A stretch of DNA of 64,000 nt. Source: Methanothrix sp. (lineage in GTDB: Archaea; Halobacteriota; Methanosarcinia; Methanotrichales; Methanotrichaceae). The position numbers and the translations under genes are program-made. The DNA lies in NCBI GenBank assembly GCA_029907715.1, contig JARYLI010000002.1, positions 209,838 through 273,837 of the forward strand. Direction: 5' to 3'. Shown one piece after another: positions 16,821 through 25,378 of the stretch (position 1 is the first letter of the stretch; each line of letters starts with the position of its first letter). The notes under the pieces were generated by a model. It did no database searches. It was not told where the DNA came from and saw nothing but the letters and a program-made list of their open reading frames with translations.

Positions 16821-17434
16821 TGTACAGAAGGATGAAGCTTGAGGGTGTGGTGAGGATACCCCCTGAGGATATGGGCAAACCCTTGAACGACGCGGTGGAG
16901 ATGGCCCTCCGGACCAAGTACGAGGCAAGGGTCGACAGGACGCTGGGCGCCATTGTGGCCATCCTCGGCGTTGACAGCATAGGAGAGGGTCGCATAATAG
17001 CTGGCGACGGCGCTGTGTATTACGATGCCGTGTTCGATGCGATAGTCTTCAAGCCCGAGATGCAGGAGGTCGTGGAGGGGGAGGTCGTAGAGATAGTCAA
17101 GTTCGGCGCGTTCGTGAGCATAGGGCCGTTCGACGGTCTGCTCCACGTGAGCCAGATAACAGATGAGTACATGGCATACGATGAGAAGAACGCGAGGCTT
17201 GTGAGCAAGGACACAAACAAGTTCCTGGCCGAGGGAGACAGGGTTCGCGCGAGGATAATTGCTGTGAGTCTGAACGAGAAAGATCCCAGGGGAAGCAAGA
17301 TCGGGCTCACAATGCGCCAGACAGGCCTGGGGAAGATCGAGTGGCTCGAGGCCCTGCGGCGCGGGGAGACCCAGGAGGCAAAGGAGCCTGTGAAGAAGAC
17401 CGAGAGCGCTGAGCAGAAGGCGGAGGCTGAATGA
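16820..17434 (+). CDS. rpoE1: RNA polymerase subunit E' (Rpb7 homologue)
   Basis: A 204-residue protein with the N-terminal Rpb7/SHS2-like part (YRRMKLEGVVRIPPEDMGKP) and an S1 domain (VVEGEVVEIVKFGAFVSIGPFDGLLHVSQITDEYM). It forms the RNA polymerase stalk with subunit F, aiding open-complex formation and RNA binding. The C-terminal 25 residues are a charged Lys/Glu-rich tail. It overlaps the RpoE'' gene by four bases. Confidence 0.95.
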   Translation: MYRRMKLEGVVRIPPEDMGKPLNDAVEMALRTKYEARVDRTLGAIVAILGVDSIGEGRIIAGDGAVYYDAVFDAIVFKPEMQEVVEGEVVEIVKFGAFVSIGPFDGLLHVSQITDEYMAYDEKNARLVSKDTNKFLAEGDRVRARIIAVSLNEKDPRGSKIGLTMRQTGLGKIEWLEALRRGETQEAKEPVKKTESAEQKAEAE

Positions 17435-17616
17435 CCGAGCAGGCATGTCGTGAGTGCCACAGGATCGTTGAGGGGCTGGTGTGCCCAATCTGCGGATCGT
17501 CCTCGCTGAGCAAGGACTGGGCCGGATATGTGGTGGTCATAGATCCGAAGGGCTCTGAGGTTGCTGCAAAGCTGGGCATAACGCTGCCCGGAAGATATGC
17601 TCTGAAGGTGCGATAG
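17431..17616 (+). CDS. spt4: Transcription elongation factor Spt4 (RpoE'')
   Basis: A 61-residue zinc-ribbon protein: ACRECHRIVEGLVCPICGSSSLSKDWAGYVVVIDP then a short C-terminal strand region (AAKLGITLPGRYALKVR). Spt4 pairs with the Spt5 NGN domain and increases processivity of RNA polymerase. Its ATGA overlap with RpoE' and the following gene are the standard archaeal arrangement. Confidence 0.95.
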   Translation: MTEQACRECHRIVEGLVCPICGSSSLSKDWAGYVVVIDPKGSEVAAKLGITLPGRYALKVR

Positions 17617-17617
17617 C

Positions 17618-18154
17618 TTGAGAGTTCTTTTACTTCCTGAGGAGATGCGCGATGAGCTGAAGGAGCCGCTTGGCATCCTCTACCGATGTCACGGGGTCGA
17701 GTGCGTCGAGAGGATGGCAGAGCATCTGAGAGGTGCGAAGAGGCTTATCGCGGTTGGGGATATAACCACATTCTACATCCTCAAGGCATCCTTAATGCCG
17801 GACCTGATGATAGTCGATCACAAGACCAAGAGGTCTCCTGTCGAGGACAGCATCAAGCGGAGGCATCTCGAGGGAAGCTACAGGGTTGTGACGGTCGAGA
17901 ATCCGCCCGGGACCCTCACGGATGAGCTTCTGGGCGCGGTCCGCGAATCTCTGAACGGATGCACACCCACAGAGATCATAGTCGATGGCGAGGAGGACCT
18001 GGCGGCCCTGCCCGCGATACTCTACGCGCCAGTTGGATCTGCTGTCGTCTACGGCCAGCCGTCTGTTGGAAGTGTTCTTGTCATGGTCACACCTGAGAAG
18101 AAGAGTGAGATCGAAGGCATTCTTAAAAGAATGATAGTTAAAGAAAAGGTTTAA
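17618..18154 (+). CDS. GTP-dependent dephospho-CoA kinase
   Basis: A 178-residue member of the archaeal DUF359 family, shown in Thermococcus to phosphorylate dephospho-CoA using GTP as the last step of coenzyme A synthesis. Diagnostic parts are RLIAVGDITTFYILKASLMPDLMIVDHKTKR, split by the loop, VENPPGTLTDEL and IIVDGEEDLAALPAILYAPVGSAVVYGQP. It starts with TTG one base after the Spt4 stop. The neighbours (Spt4 and S24e) match other euryarchaea. Confidence 0.9.
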   Translation: MRVLLLPEEMRDELKEPLGILYRCHGVECVERMAEHLRGAKRLIAVGDITTFYILKASLMPDLMIVDHKTKRSPVEDSIKRRHLEGSYRVVTVENPPGTLTDELLGAVRESLNGCTPTEIIVDGEEDLAALPAILYAPVGSAVVYGQPSVGSVLVMVTPEKKSEIEGILKRMIVKEKV

Positions 18155-18180
18155 GAGATGTGGAGGAAGGTGATCCGATT

Positions 18181-18480
18181 ATGGATATAGAGATCTTGAG
18201 CGAGCGCGAGAATCCGCTGCTGAAGAGGCGGGAGATCGTGCTGAGGGTTGTTCACAGTGAGGGTTCGACACCAACAAGGAAGAGCGTCCTGGAGAGGCTT
18301 GCAGCCATCAAGGACTCAAAGCCCGGACTGGTCGTTATAAGAAAGATGAACAGCCTCTTTGGGAAGAGGGAGAGCATAGCCCATGCGAGGATATACGAGA
18401 GCGAGGAGCGCATGAGGCAGGTGGAGAACCCGCATATAGTCAAGAGAAACGTCCTCTCAGAGCAGAAGGAGGCCAGCTAG
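18181..18480 (+). CDS. rps24e: Small ribosomal subunit protein eS24
   Basis: A 99-residue protein: MDIEILSERENPLLKRREIV, then GSTPTRKSVLERLAA and VVIRKMNSLFGKRESIAHARIYES. The ATG at 18181 was chosen because GGTGATCC lies just upstream; an in-frame earlier start would have no such site. It is followed immediately by eS27A. Confidence 0.95.
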   Translation: MDIEILSERENPLLKRREIVLRVVHSEGSTPTRKSVLERLAAIKDSKPGLVVIRKMNSLFGKRESIAHARIYESEERMRQVENPHIVKRNVLSEQKEAS

Positions 18481-18630
18481 ATGGCTGTGCACAGGTACTA
18501 TCAGCTCAGCGGGGAGACGATAAAGGCGCGAAAGCCCATCTGTCCGAGGTGCGGGAACGGCGTCTTTCTCGCCGAGCACAAGGACAGGATGAGCTGTGGC
18601 AGGTGCGGCTACACAGAGTTCAAGAAGTGA
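18481..18630 (+). CDS. rps27ae: Small ribosomal subunit protein eS31 (S27Ae)
   Basis: A 49-residue protein: [20 protein letters not shown] followed by a zinc ribbon [24 protein letters not shown]. It begins directly after the eS24 stop. It lacks the ubiquitin fusion of the eukaryotic form, as usual in archaea. It ends the aIF2-gamma operon. Confidence 0.95.
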   Translation: MAVHRYYQLSGETIKARKPICPRCGNGVFLAEHKDRMSCGRCGYTEFKK

Positions 18631-18751
18631 GGGCTCATCCCGGTGATTCGGCAGATCGATAATCTCACAGGAAGATGTAAAGTCGGTTGACGTTGGTTTG
18701 GTCTGCCAGAGCTCGCCTATCCGGCTGATTCAACCACTGAGTTAAAGTGAA

Positions 18752-18875
18752 CGCTCTTATCCATCTGATAGCTTGCCCGAAGAAGCACCAGTGACGCTGT
18801 GCGCTCGTGGCGAGCGAATGAGTGCATTCAGCAACCGGCCTGCATATCCTTCAAGTTGCTGAATACATAAGAGCG
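18752..18875 (+). repeat. Dispersed inverted-repeat element, family 1, copy C
   Basis: A 124-bp element, CGCTCTTATCCATCTGATAG to ATAAGAGCG, with internal hairpins CGCTCG-TGG-CGAGCG and ATTCAGCAAC/GTTGCTGAAT. It is the closest relative of the copy at 49746 and in the same orientation. Confidence 0.88.
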
Positions 18876-19024
18876 AAAGTGAAAATTGAAGTCCTGTAGT
18901 GCGATCGTGTTCGGGTTGGGAGCGATGCAAAGGCGGAGCGCATGAGGACGCTCCCATGTTCTGATCAATCTTCTCCGTTGGCCCACTTGTGCCCGGATGA
19001 ATGGTGTGGTCGTCGAACTTGCTT

Positions 19025-19136
19025 TGTAGTCCTTTGCATCACTTCATGTACATCCATTTAAAATCTAGTAAATATGTCGCACTTCATAGATTATTTTATG
19101 TAACACGTAATTATATCAACTTATGCGGAATACTAT
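19025..19136 (-). repeat. Dispersed inverted-repeat element, family 2, copy 2
   Basis: Inverted relative to 13838 and 41640: it begins TGTAGTCCTTTGCATCACTT and ends with GCATAAGTT-type sequence on the minus strand (AACTTATGCGGAATACTAT on plus). It abuts repeat family 1 copy D. Confidence 0.85.
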
Positions 19137-19139
19137 GGT

Positions 19140-19261
19140 CGCTCTTGTTTGTTTGGCAACTTGGAGGCTGTTCAGTGAGTGCTGTAATCACTCAATCATC
19201 TGCCATGAACGCATAGAAGGACCGTTGCCTCTTCGGGCAGTTCATCAGATGGATAAGAGCG
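19140..19261 (-). repeat. Dispersed inverted-repeat element, family 1, copy D
   Basis: A diverged 122-bp copy, CGCTCTTGTTTG to GGATAAGAGCG, with the CATCAGATGGATAAGAGCG end well preserved and the other half decayed. Confidence 0.75.
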
Positions 19262-19433
19262 CTTAGATCTGGCAAACAGCATCGGAGCTTACAGCTGAGT
19301 ATTCCTATTAACCCCCTTTTCACGATTTGCCCATGTCGCTAAGTAATTGTATAGATGATTTTTTATATCAAAAACTGGTTCTTAGGAATTCTCAGCCATA
19401 TCGCATGGCATCGCAGGCCCGGATGCTGTGGTG

Positions 19434-21974
19434 TCAGATCGAGACCATCGCTCTCTCGCTCGTGAAATCTGCTGGGTCCATCGGGCTGCTCGACCAGGCC
19501 ACATCGATGCTGTCCAGGACCTCATCACCTGAGATCAGTTTGAGGTCTGTCAGATGGAGGCGCGAACGCTCTCCGAGCATCACGAACTTCGTCGGGTTGA
19601 ACCTGAGGGCGACGGTGCTGTTTCCCTTTCTCAGCGAAGCTGTGTTCGCGATCTCCCCTATCACATCGCCATCATCGTTCCTGAGTCTGGCTGTGATCGT
19701 GTAGGTTCCGGGGACGTTGACCGTCACGCCGACCCCTATAACGATGCTGCTTATCCTGCCCCCAGCCCTCTCGCTCATATCCGTAAAGCTCCTGCTGAAG
19801 TATGCCTGCGGCGGCTGGAAGTCGGAGGGGCTTCTGTCGATGATTCTCGTCTGGTTGTACTCCTCTAAAACATCGCCATCCTCGCCGTAGAGGATGATAT
19901 CTCTGAGGGAGAGAGGGCCGCATCCACCGCTCTTCCAGATCTCTCTGCCATCGGCCCTGAGCTCGATATTGCCGGTGCCGCTGATAGCTGCGGAGCCTCT
20001 CATCCATTTTATCAGCCTGCCAGAACAGTCGAAGATCCCGCCCTCGGCTCTGTAAACACCCGGAACAGGAGCATTCACCGCGACCATTATGGAGAGCGCA
20101 TCTGCAGAACCATCATGATCTCTGTCCTCAAAACTGATGTCATCCACACCCTTCACAGAGGCGCCTGCGACTGTGACAGTGACAGGTATCTCGAGTGAGC
20201 TGTTGTCCCCTCGAATCTCCAGGTACCCACGGACCTCTTTCCCGGGCGCCCCCTCAGGCACCCGGAGTGTGAGGCTGACGTTTGCAGCAGTGCCAGGCTG
20301 GATCTCCTCTGGACCAGAAACATCGAGCCATCCCCAGGGCTCTCTTGTGTGGAGCGTTGTTACAAGCTCGAAGTTCTGTTTATCAGAAAAGACATCATAG
20401 CCTATGACAACGACAGTCCAGCTTCCGGGAGGGGGGTCGTAGACCTGGATCTCCTCGGTGCTCTCATAGCCCTCAGATCTGGCCGCAAGCCTCCCGTTCG
20501 GCGAGTAAAGCCTGAGATCGAGATCGCTCTTCGGGTTGTCCCAGAGGAGCCTGAGCGAGAGCCGCCTCACATCCTCAGGAACATCGAACTTCGCTGTCCA
20601 GGAGAGCCTCTCGCTCACATAGCCATCTATGCTGAATGATGTGCTGTTCTCCACGATTCCGCTGTAGCTGATGTTCCTGAGTGGGAGTCCATAATTACGG
20701 AGCTGTATGCTCACAGAGGCCACCCCGCCGGGCATCAGAACGCCGGCATTCCATGCGCCCGGCTCGCTCTTCACAAAAGATCTCTCGACCCTGAGCAGGA
20801 ATCTCTCGGAGCTGCTCGCATTCCTCTGATGCACCGCAAGAATCCATCTGCCCGAGGCGGGGTTGTTGAGAACAGTCTCCTCCATGCCATTCGAGGAATC
20901 CTCATGATAGTACTCGCTCGTAGGCGCAAGAAGGAACAAATCCATGTCTGAGCTTCCGGACCAGCTCAGCCTGCTCCTGATCTGCTGTGTTCCCAGAGGC
21001 ACATCCAGATAGTAGTAGCGCCAGGATCCGGGAGATATCTCATCAGCTAAAGATGCGCTTCCCATCACACTGATCAGGGGTGAAGCGACCTCAACGCGCA
21101 CAGGCACCGAGATTATGGGTGTGCCCTTCTCGCAGATCTCGATCGATCCGGTGTAGACCCCAGGTGAGGTCCCGTTTGGCACTGCTATGCTCGCGCCGAA
21201 GACTGCATGGCTGTTTTCCGGCATGGATTCCGGCAGATCCATGACTGTTATCCAGCCTGCAACGTCTCCAGTCACATCAATGCTCAGGTTCTCTCGCTCT
21301 CTGTCGGTGAAGAACACGAATCTGGTGGTCCAGTCCTCGTCACCTGGCGCGAGCGCGTATATCTTCTTCTGTGGCCTGTCAGCGCCTGAGTCGAGACCTG
21401 CAGAGACCGCCTTCCCGCCGCTCATGAACGCCCATCTGCCCACCATCCAGCGGTCAGGCATAACACCACACAGATCATCGCTCAGGAGCCTGTACGAATT
21501 GTAGGCGTTCACAAGCCCTGCTCCCTGATAGTAAGGCTCGTACTCCTCTCCGAGCGTGTTGTTCAGACTGACCGCGCCCTTCAAAAGCGCGGCCTTAACA
21601 CCTGCAGGGCTCAGCGAGGGGTCCTTCTGGAGGAGAAGCGCAGCGACGCCTGCAACAGCAGGTGTTGAGAGCGAGGTTCCAGACGATTTTGCGTAGTATG
21701 TATCCACATATTTGAGATCCTTGAGCCCCAGAGGAGCTGATGCTATGACGTTGACCCCGGGGGCGACGACGTCCGGCTTCGTTCTGCCATCCCTTGTCGG
21801 CCCGGATCCGCTGAAGTCCGCCACATGCCCTCTGCAATCTGTGGCTCCCACAGTTATGACCTTCACGCCATCTCCTGGAGAATCAATGCATCCGCTGAGG
21901 GCGAGCAGCATACCTGCGAGAACCATCAATTTAACCGTTGTTTCCGGCTGCAACACAGACCACCGCTCCGGCAT
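19434..21974 (-). pseudogene. Subtilase C-terminal part (frame-disrupted)
   Basis: This continues the S8 protease of 21931-22743 in another frame. It supplies the catalytic Ser region (KSSGTSLSTPAVAGVAALLLQ) and DVVAPGVNVIAS, then about 600 residues of beta-rich C-terminal domains, including two PPC-like repeats (SSDMDLFLLAP; KSDLDLRLYSPNG). The frame opens before the junction, but the homologous part starts at about DSPGDGVKVITVGATD. The ATG at 21926 is followed by MVLAGMLLALSGC, which happens to resemble a lipoprotein signal, so separate export of this half cannot be excluded. Without the first half it lacks the catalytic Asp and His. Confidence 0.7.
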
Positions 21975-22743
21975 CCATCGCTTTATCCGCGGCCATCGTG
22001 ACCGGAGGATTCGTCTCGCCCAGGTTCAGCCCTGCCAGGCTCAGGCTCAGAACTTTGGCGCCGTTGTCCAGAGACCACTCGATCCCCGCGATTATATCTG
22101 AGACCTTTCCGTTGCCATCGCTCCCTATGACCCTGACGTTCAGAAGCTGCGCTCCTGGTGCGATTCCCCTGTATCTCCCGCCTGACGCCCTTCCGGAGCC
22201 AGCGATGATGCCAGCGCAGAGCGTTCCGTGCCCGACGAGATCCTCTGTCGTGTCCTCACCCTCCACGAAGTTCTTCTCGCCGACGACCTTTCCGATGAGA
22301 TCTGGATGGTTCTTATCGATCCCTGAGTCTATGATGGCCACGATCACTCCAGAGCCATTTATTCCCTCAGCCCACACCCTCTCAGCATCGACCATCTCTG
22401 ACGGACAGACGGAATCTACGCCCTCTGGGGGCACAGGGGCAGTGACGCTCACATCCCCGTCCAGGTATATCCCCTCCACGTCATCATCCTCAGCGAGCCT
22501 TTTTATCTCATCCCTGCTGCAGACCGCAGAGATCCCGTTTATGAGATGGTACCTGTACCGAACATCTATATCCTGCAGATCGGGAGAGCGTCCATCTCTG
22601 AAAATGACTATCACCGGTACCGGCCCGTCGCTGCTCATCATCCTCTTAACCGCAGGATCGATCTTCACGCTCTCGGTATGCGCAAATTGCATGGAGAGCA
22701 GAAGGGCTGCAGCAAGAACGAACACAAGAGGCTCACGTCTCAT
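21931..22743 (-). pseudogene. Subtilase N-terminal part (frame-disrupted)
   Basis: Signal peptide (MRREPLVFVLAAALLLSMQF), an inhibitor I9-like propeptide (VPVIVIFRDG ... LINGISAVCSRDEIKRLAEDDDVEGIYLD), then the catalytic Asp (AIIDSGIDKNHPDLIGK) and His (VGHGTLCAGIIAGS) and the oxyanion Asn (VCVAAGNNG), after which TAA stops the frame. GGAGG precedes the ATG at 22743. The rest of the protease is at 19434-21974, reached by a +1 shift. Compared with normal subtilases there is extra sequence between the NNG and SPG motifs, so a small out-of-frame insertion is likely. It would otherwise be a large secreted protease. Confidence 0.75.
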
Positions 22744-22852
22744 AACTCCTCCGGTTGCGGGACAGCGTGGATCCTCCATCTACGGATCCATTCCCGCTCT
22801 CCAGCTCTCTGAGAGATAATGCTAAATAAACCTGCCCTTCAAGATCATAACA

Positions 22853-23614
22853 ATGACAGGCGGCATTCTCTGGCTCAGCTTGATACTGCTTCTCATCTCA
22901 TCTGTTACCAGACGTTCCGGGATCTCCAGCGCCGGGTGGGTGCTTCTCGGGGCATACTGGCTCATGGAGGCGTGGCACTACGCCTCGATTAAGGATTACT
23001 TCAACGTGATGGTGGTCGTTGGAGCTGCTGCGATCTCGTTCTCCTTTGGCTGGAGGATCCTCTCCATGGGAATGTCGGAGACAGCTGAATGGATCAGCAT
23101 GGCAGCCGCCATCTGTGGCATCCTGTACTTCCCATTCGCAGAGGTCCAGAGCCTGTCGGAGATCCTGATAAGATGGACGACGCTTCTTACCTTCTGGCTG
23201 CTTGCCGGACTGAACGTCCCAGTCTCAATGGAGAGCTGGAATATGCTGGCGCTCAACGGCCGATCGGTGGAGATCGTGCTCGCGTGCACCGCCATAGAGA
23301 GCATCGCGCTGTTTGCAGGCGTGATACTCTCGGTCAGAGCCCCCAGGACAAGAAGGCTTGGAGCTCTAATGCTCTCCACGGCGACGATATACATTCTCAA
23401 TATCGGCAGGAACGCCTTCGTGCTCCTCGCCTACGGAGAGGAGTGGTTCGGGCAGGACAGCTTCTATCTGGCGCACAACGTGATCGCCAAGGTGGGATCC
23501 ACACTGGTGCTGCTCCTCATAGCGTACATGGTCTTTGCGATTCTCCCCGAGCTGCTCATGCTGATCGATGATCTCTTCGCCGAGCTCAGGGCATCAAGGA
23601 GGCCTGAGGTTTGA
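22853..23614 (+). CDS. artA: Archaeosortase A-type transpeptidase
   Basis: A 253-residue protein with about eight membrane segments. The exosortase/archaeosortase catalytic triad is visible: Cys145 (LACTAIES), Arg186 (NIGRNAF) and His208 (YLAHNVIAK). Such enzymes cut a C-terminal PGF-CTERM-type signal and attach the surface protein to lipid. The gene overlaps an archaetidylserine decarboxylase gene by four bases, followed by the synthase. In haloarchaea both lipid enzymes are needed for ArtA-dependent anchoring, so the linkage is functionally coherent. Confidence 0.88.
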   Translation: MTGGILWLSLILLLISSVTRRSGISSAGWVLLGAYWLMEAWHYASIKDYFNVMVVVGAAAISFSFGWRILSMGMSETAEWISMAAAICGILYFPFAEVQSLSEILIRWTTLLTFWLLAGLNVPVSMESWNMLALNGRSVEIVLACTAIESIALFAGVILSVRAPRTRRLGALMLSTATIYILNIGRNAFVLLAYGEEWFGQDSFYLAHNVIAKVGSTLVLLLIAYMVFAILPELLMLIDDLFAELRASRRPEV

Positions 23615-24198
23615 GCTTCAGGCTCGCCCCGGGATCGCTGCCATGGGTTGCGATTCCGTTTGCGGCATCCATTCTGGTTTATCCCCTGAGCATCGCGCTT
23701 TCACTGATCTTTCTGCTCGTGACAGCTTTCATGATCCACTTCCACCGTGATCCAGAGAGGTTTCCTGAGGGTGAGGGTATGCTATCGCCGGCGGATGGGA
23801 GGATAGTCGAGGCAGATGAGCGACATATCTACATATTCATGGGGCCTATGGATGTCCACGTTAACAGATCCCCTCTGGATGGGGTTGTGAGAAGCGTTGA
23901 ATTTAGAGAAGGAGATCACTCGCCGGCGTTCCGCAACCCGCTCAGGAACGCGCACAGCATCATTGAGATCGAGGGTGAGACGGGGCGCTTCACGCTGAAG
24001 CAGATATCCGGAATGGCTGCGAGAAGGGTGGTCTGCTGGGTCTCGCCCGGTGAGAGGCTGAAGCGCGGCCAGAGGATTGGCATGATAAGATTTGGCTCCG
24101 GAGTGATAGTCACAGCCCCGCCAGGATACAGGATCACCGTACACAAGGGATCGCACGTACGAGCAGGCCAGACGGTGATCGCGGAGCTGAGGGAATGA
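23611..24198 (+). CDS. Archaetidylserine decarboxylase (PSD family)
   Basis: A 195-residue protein of the short, PssD-like phosphatidylserine decarboxylase type. It has two N-terminal membrane segments (about 13-40), then HFHRDPERFPEGEGMLSPADGRIV and MGPMDVHVNRSPLDG. The Gly162-Ser163 pair in RFGSGV is the expected self-cleavage site generating the pyruvoyl group. It would turn archaetidylserine into archaetidylethanolamine. It starts at TTG overlapping the artA stop and itself overlaps the synthase gene. Confidence 0.9.
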   Translation: MSFRLAPGSLPWVAIPFAASILVYPLSIALSLIFLLVTAFMIHFHRDPERFPEGEGMLSPADGRIVEADERHIYIFMGPMDVHVNRSPLDGVVRSVEFREGDHSPAFRNPLRNAHSIIEIEGETGRFTLKQISGMAARRVVCWVSPGERLKRGQRIGMIRFGSGVIVTAPPGYRITVHKGSHVRAGQTVIAELRE

Positions 24199-24836
24199 GG
24201 CTCAGAGCGCAGGATCTTCTCTCCATCATGAACGCGATATCAGGTTACAGCGCCATGGTTTTAGCGCATCTCGAGCTCTGGAACCTATCTGTGCTCATGC
24301 TGATGGCAGCGGCGCTCTTCGATGGAGCCGATGGCATTGTTGCAAGGAGGTCCGAGCAGAGCGAGCTGGGCCCTCATCTGGATTCGCTTGCCGATCTGGT
24401 ATCGTTTGGGGTTGCACCAGCTGCTATGGCGTTCTTCATCCACAGCGAGCCGTACCTTCTGGTACTCTGCACGCTCTACATGCTCTGCGGAATGCTCAGG
24501 CTTGCCAGGTACAACATCTCTCCAGCGGAATGGACGCACTTCGAGGGTCTCCCCATAACAGCCTCAGGTCTGATCCTTGGCGTCAGCCTACTTCTGGATT
24601 CGTCCATCTTCACATCCGGACTGATGATCCTTCTCTCGGCTCTCATGGTGAGCACACTGCCATATCCGAAGCTGAGGGACCCGAGGGTGGTTCCTGTATG
24701 TCTGATGGCTGGGGCAGCTGCGCTTTTCGCGCTTCATCTTTCGGGCGTGAAGGCCTCAGCGATCGTCATCCTGATCTCGATGGCGTTTTATCTGATGATG
24801 CCGGTGGTGAGAATTTGTACACCTCGAGGGAGATAG
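24195..24836 (+). CDS. pssA: Archaetidylserine synthase (CDP-alcohol phosphatidyltransferase)
   Basis: A 213-residue integral membrane enzyme. The CDP-alcohol phosphotransferase signature is complete: D43, D46-G-x2-A-R51, then G59-x3-D63-x3-D67 (FDGADGIVARRSE ... LGPHLDSLAD). It condenses CDP-archaeol with serine. It overlaps the decarboxylase gene by four bases and the dihydroneopterin aldolase gene by 22. Confidence 0.9.
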   Translation: MRLRAQDLLSIMNAISGYSAMVLAHLELWNLSVLMLMAAALFDGADGIVARRSEQSELGPHLDSLADLVSFGVAPAAMAFFIHSEPYLLVLCTLYMLCGMLRLARYNISPAEWTHFEGLPITASGLILGVSLLLDSSIFTSGLMILLSALMVSTLPYPKLRDPRVVPVCLMAGAAALFALHLSGVKASAIVILISMAFYLMMPVVRICTPRGR

Positions 24837-25141
24837 CAGCATTCGAGGCAGGGATAAAGCTGGGTGCTCTGTACCACCAGTTCGTCGGCACGCCCGTAAG
24901 CGAGGAGACCGCGGACTCGCTGGAGCGAGCGATCGAGCGATCAATATCCCTGCAGCCGTATGTGGAATCCGTGAGCGTGCGGATAGACAGAGGCATGCTC
25001 AGGGGGAACGTCTTCGGCTACTCAGAGCTCTCCGGGAAGATGATCAGGGCAGAGGTCGAGGTTGCATATGAGGGTGCACATGTGAGGGCGGTTCTTGAGT
25101 ACGACCGGGAAAAAGATTACCCGATGATGCATCTGGAGTAA
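24815..25141 (+). CDS. mptD: Archaeal dihydroneopterin aldolase (MptD)
   Basis: A 108-residue protein: YTSREIAAFEAGIKLGALYHQFVG-type N-terminus, GTPVSEETADSLERAIERSI, and a C-terminal LEYDREKDYPMMHLE. It matches the archaeal DHNA family that makes 6-hydroxymethyl-dihydropterin for tetrahydromethanopterin in methanogens. The TTG start at 24815 was chosen because GGTGGTGA precedes it. The frame is open further upstream, inside the synthase gene, which is not coding. Confidence 0.85.
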   Translation: MYTSREIAAFEAGIKLGALYHQFVGTPVSEETADSLERAIERSISLQPYVESVSVRIDRGMLRGNVFGYSELSGKMIRAEVEVAYEGAHVRAVLEYDREKDYPMMHLE

Positions 25142-25378
25142 CTGATGCGTTTGTGACCGCTCAAATTGCAGAACCTAATGTGGTGCAGGGGTATCGGAAA
25201 CCTGCTTCAGGCCGGAGCAGCTGATTGTGATCTCGTGATGCGGGGGTGCACAGCTGGGGGGGTACTCTCAGAGGTAGTATCCTTCGGTATGCCCTCTTCA
25301 GCACGGCACGCTGATGTCGAGAGGCCCGTATGGATTACTTTTTTATGTCTCCCTCCCTCTGTAGCATTGGTGCTGATC

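Larger units (their letters stand above)
18631..19433. other. Gene-free region packed with three inverted-repeat elements
   Basis: An 803-base gap between S27Ae and the end of the convergent subtilase fragment. It holds repeat family 1 copy C (18752-18875), family 2 copy 2 (19025-19136) and family 1 copy D (19140-19261), the last two only three bases apart. No coding sequence was found between them. Confidence 0.6.
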
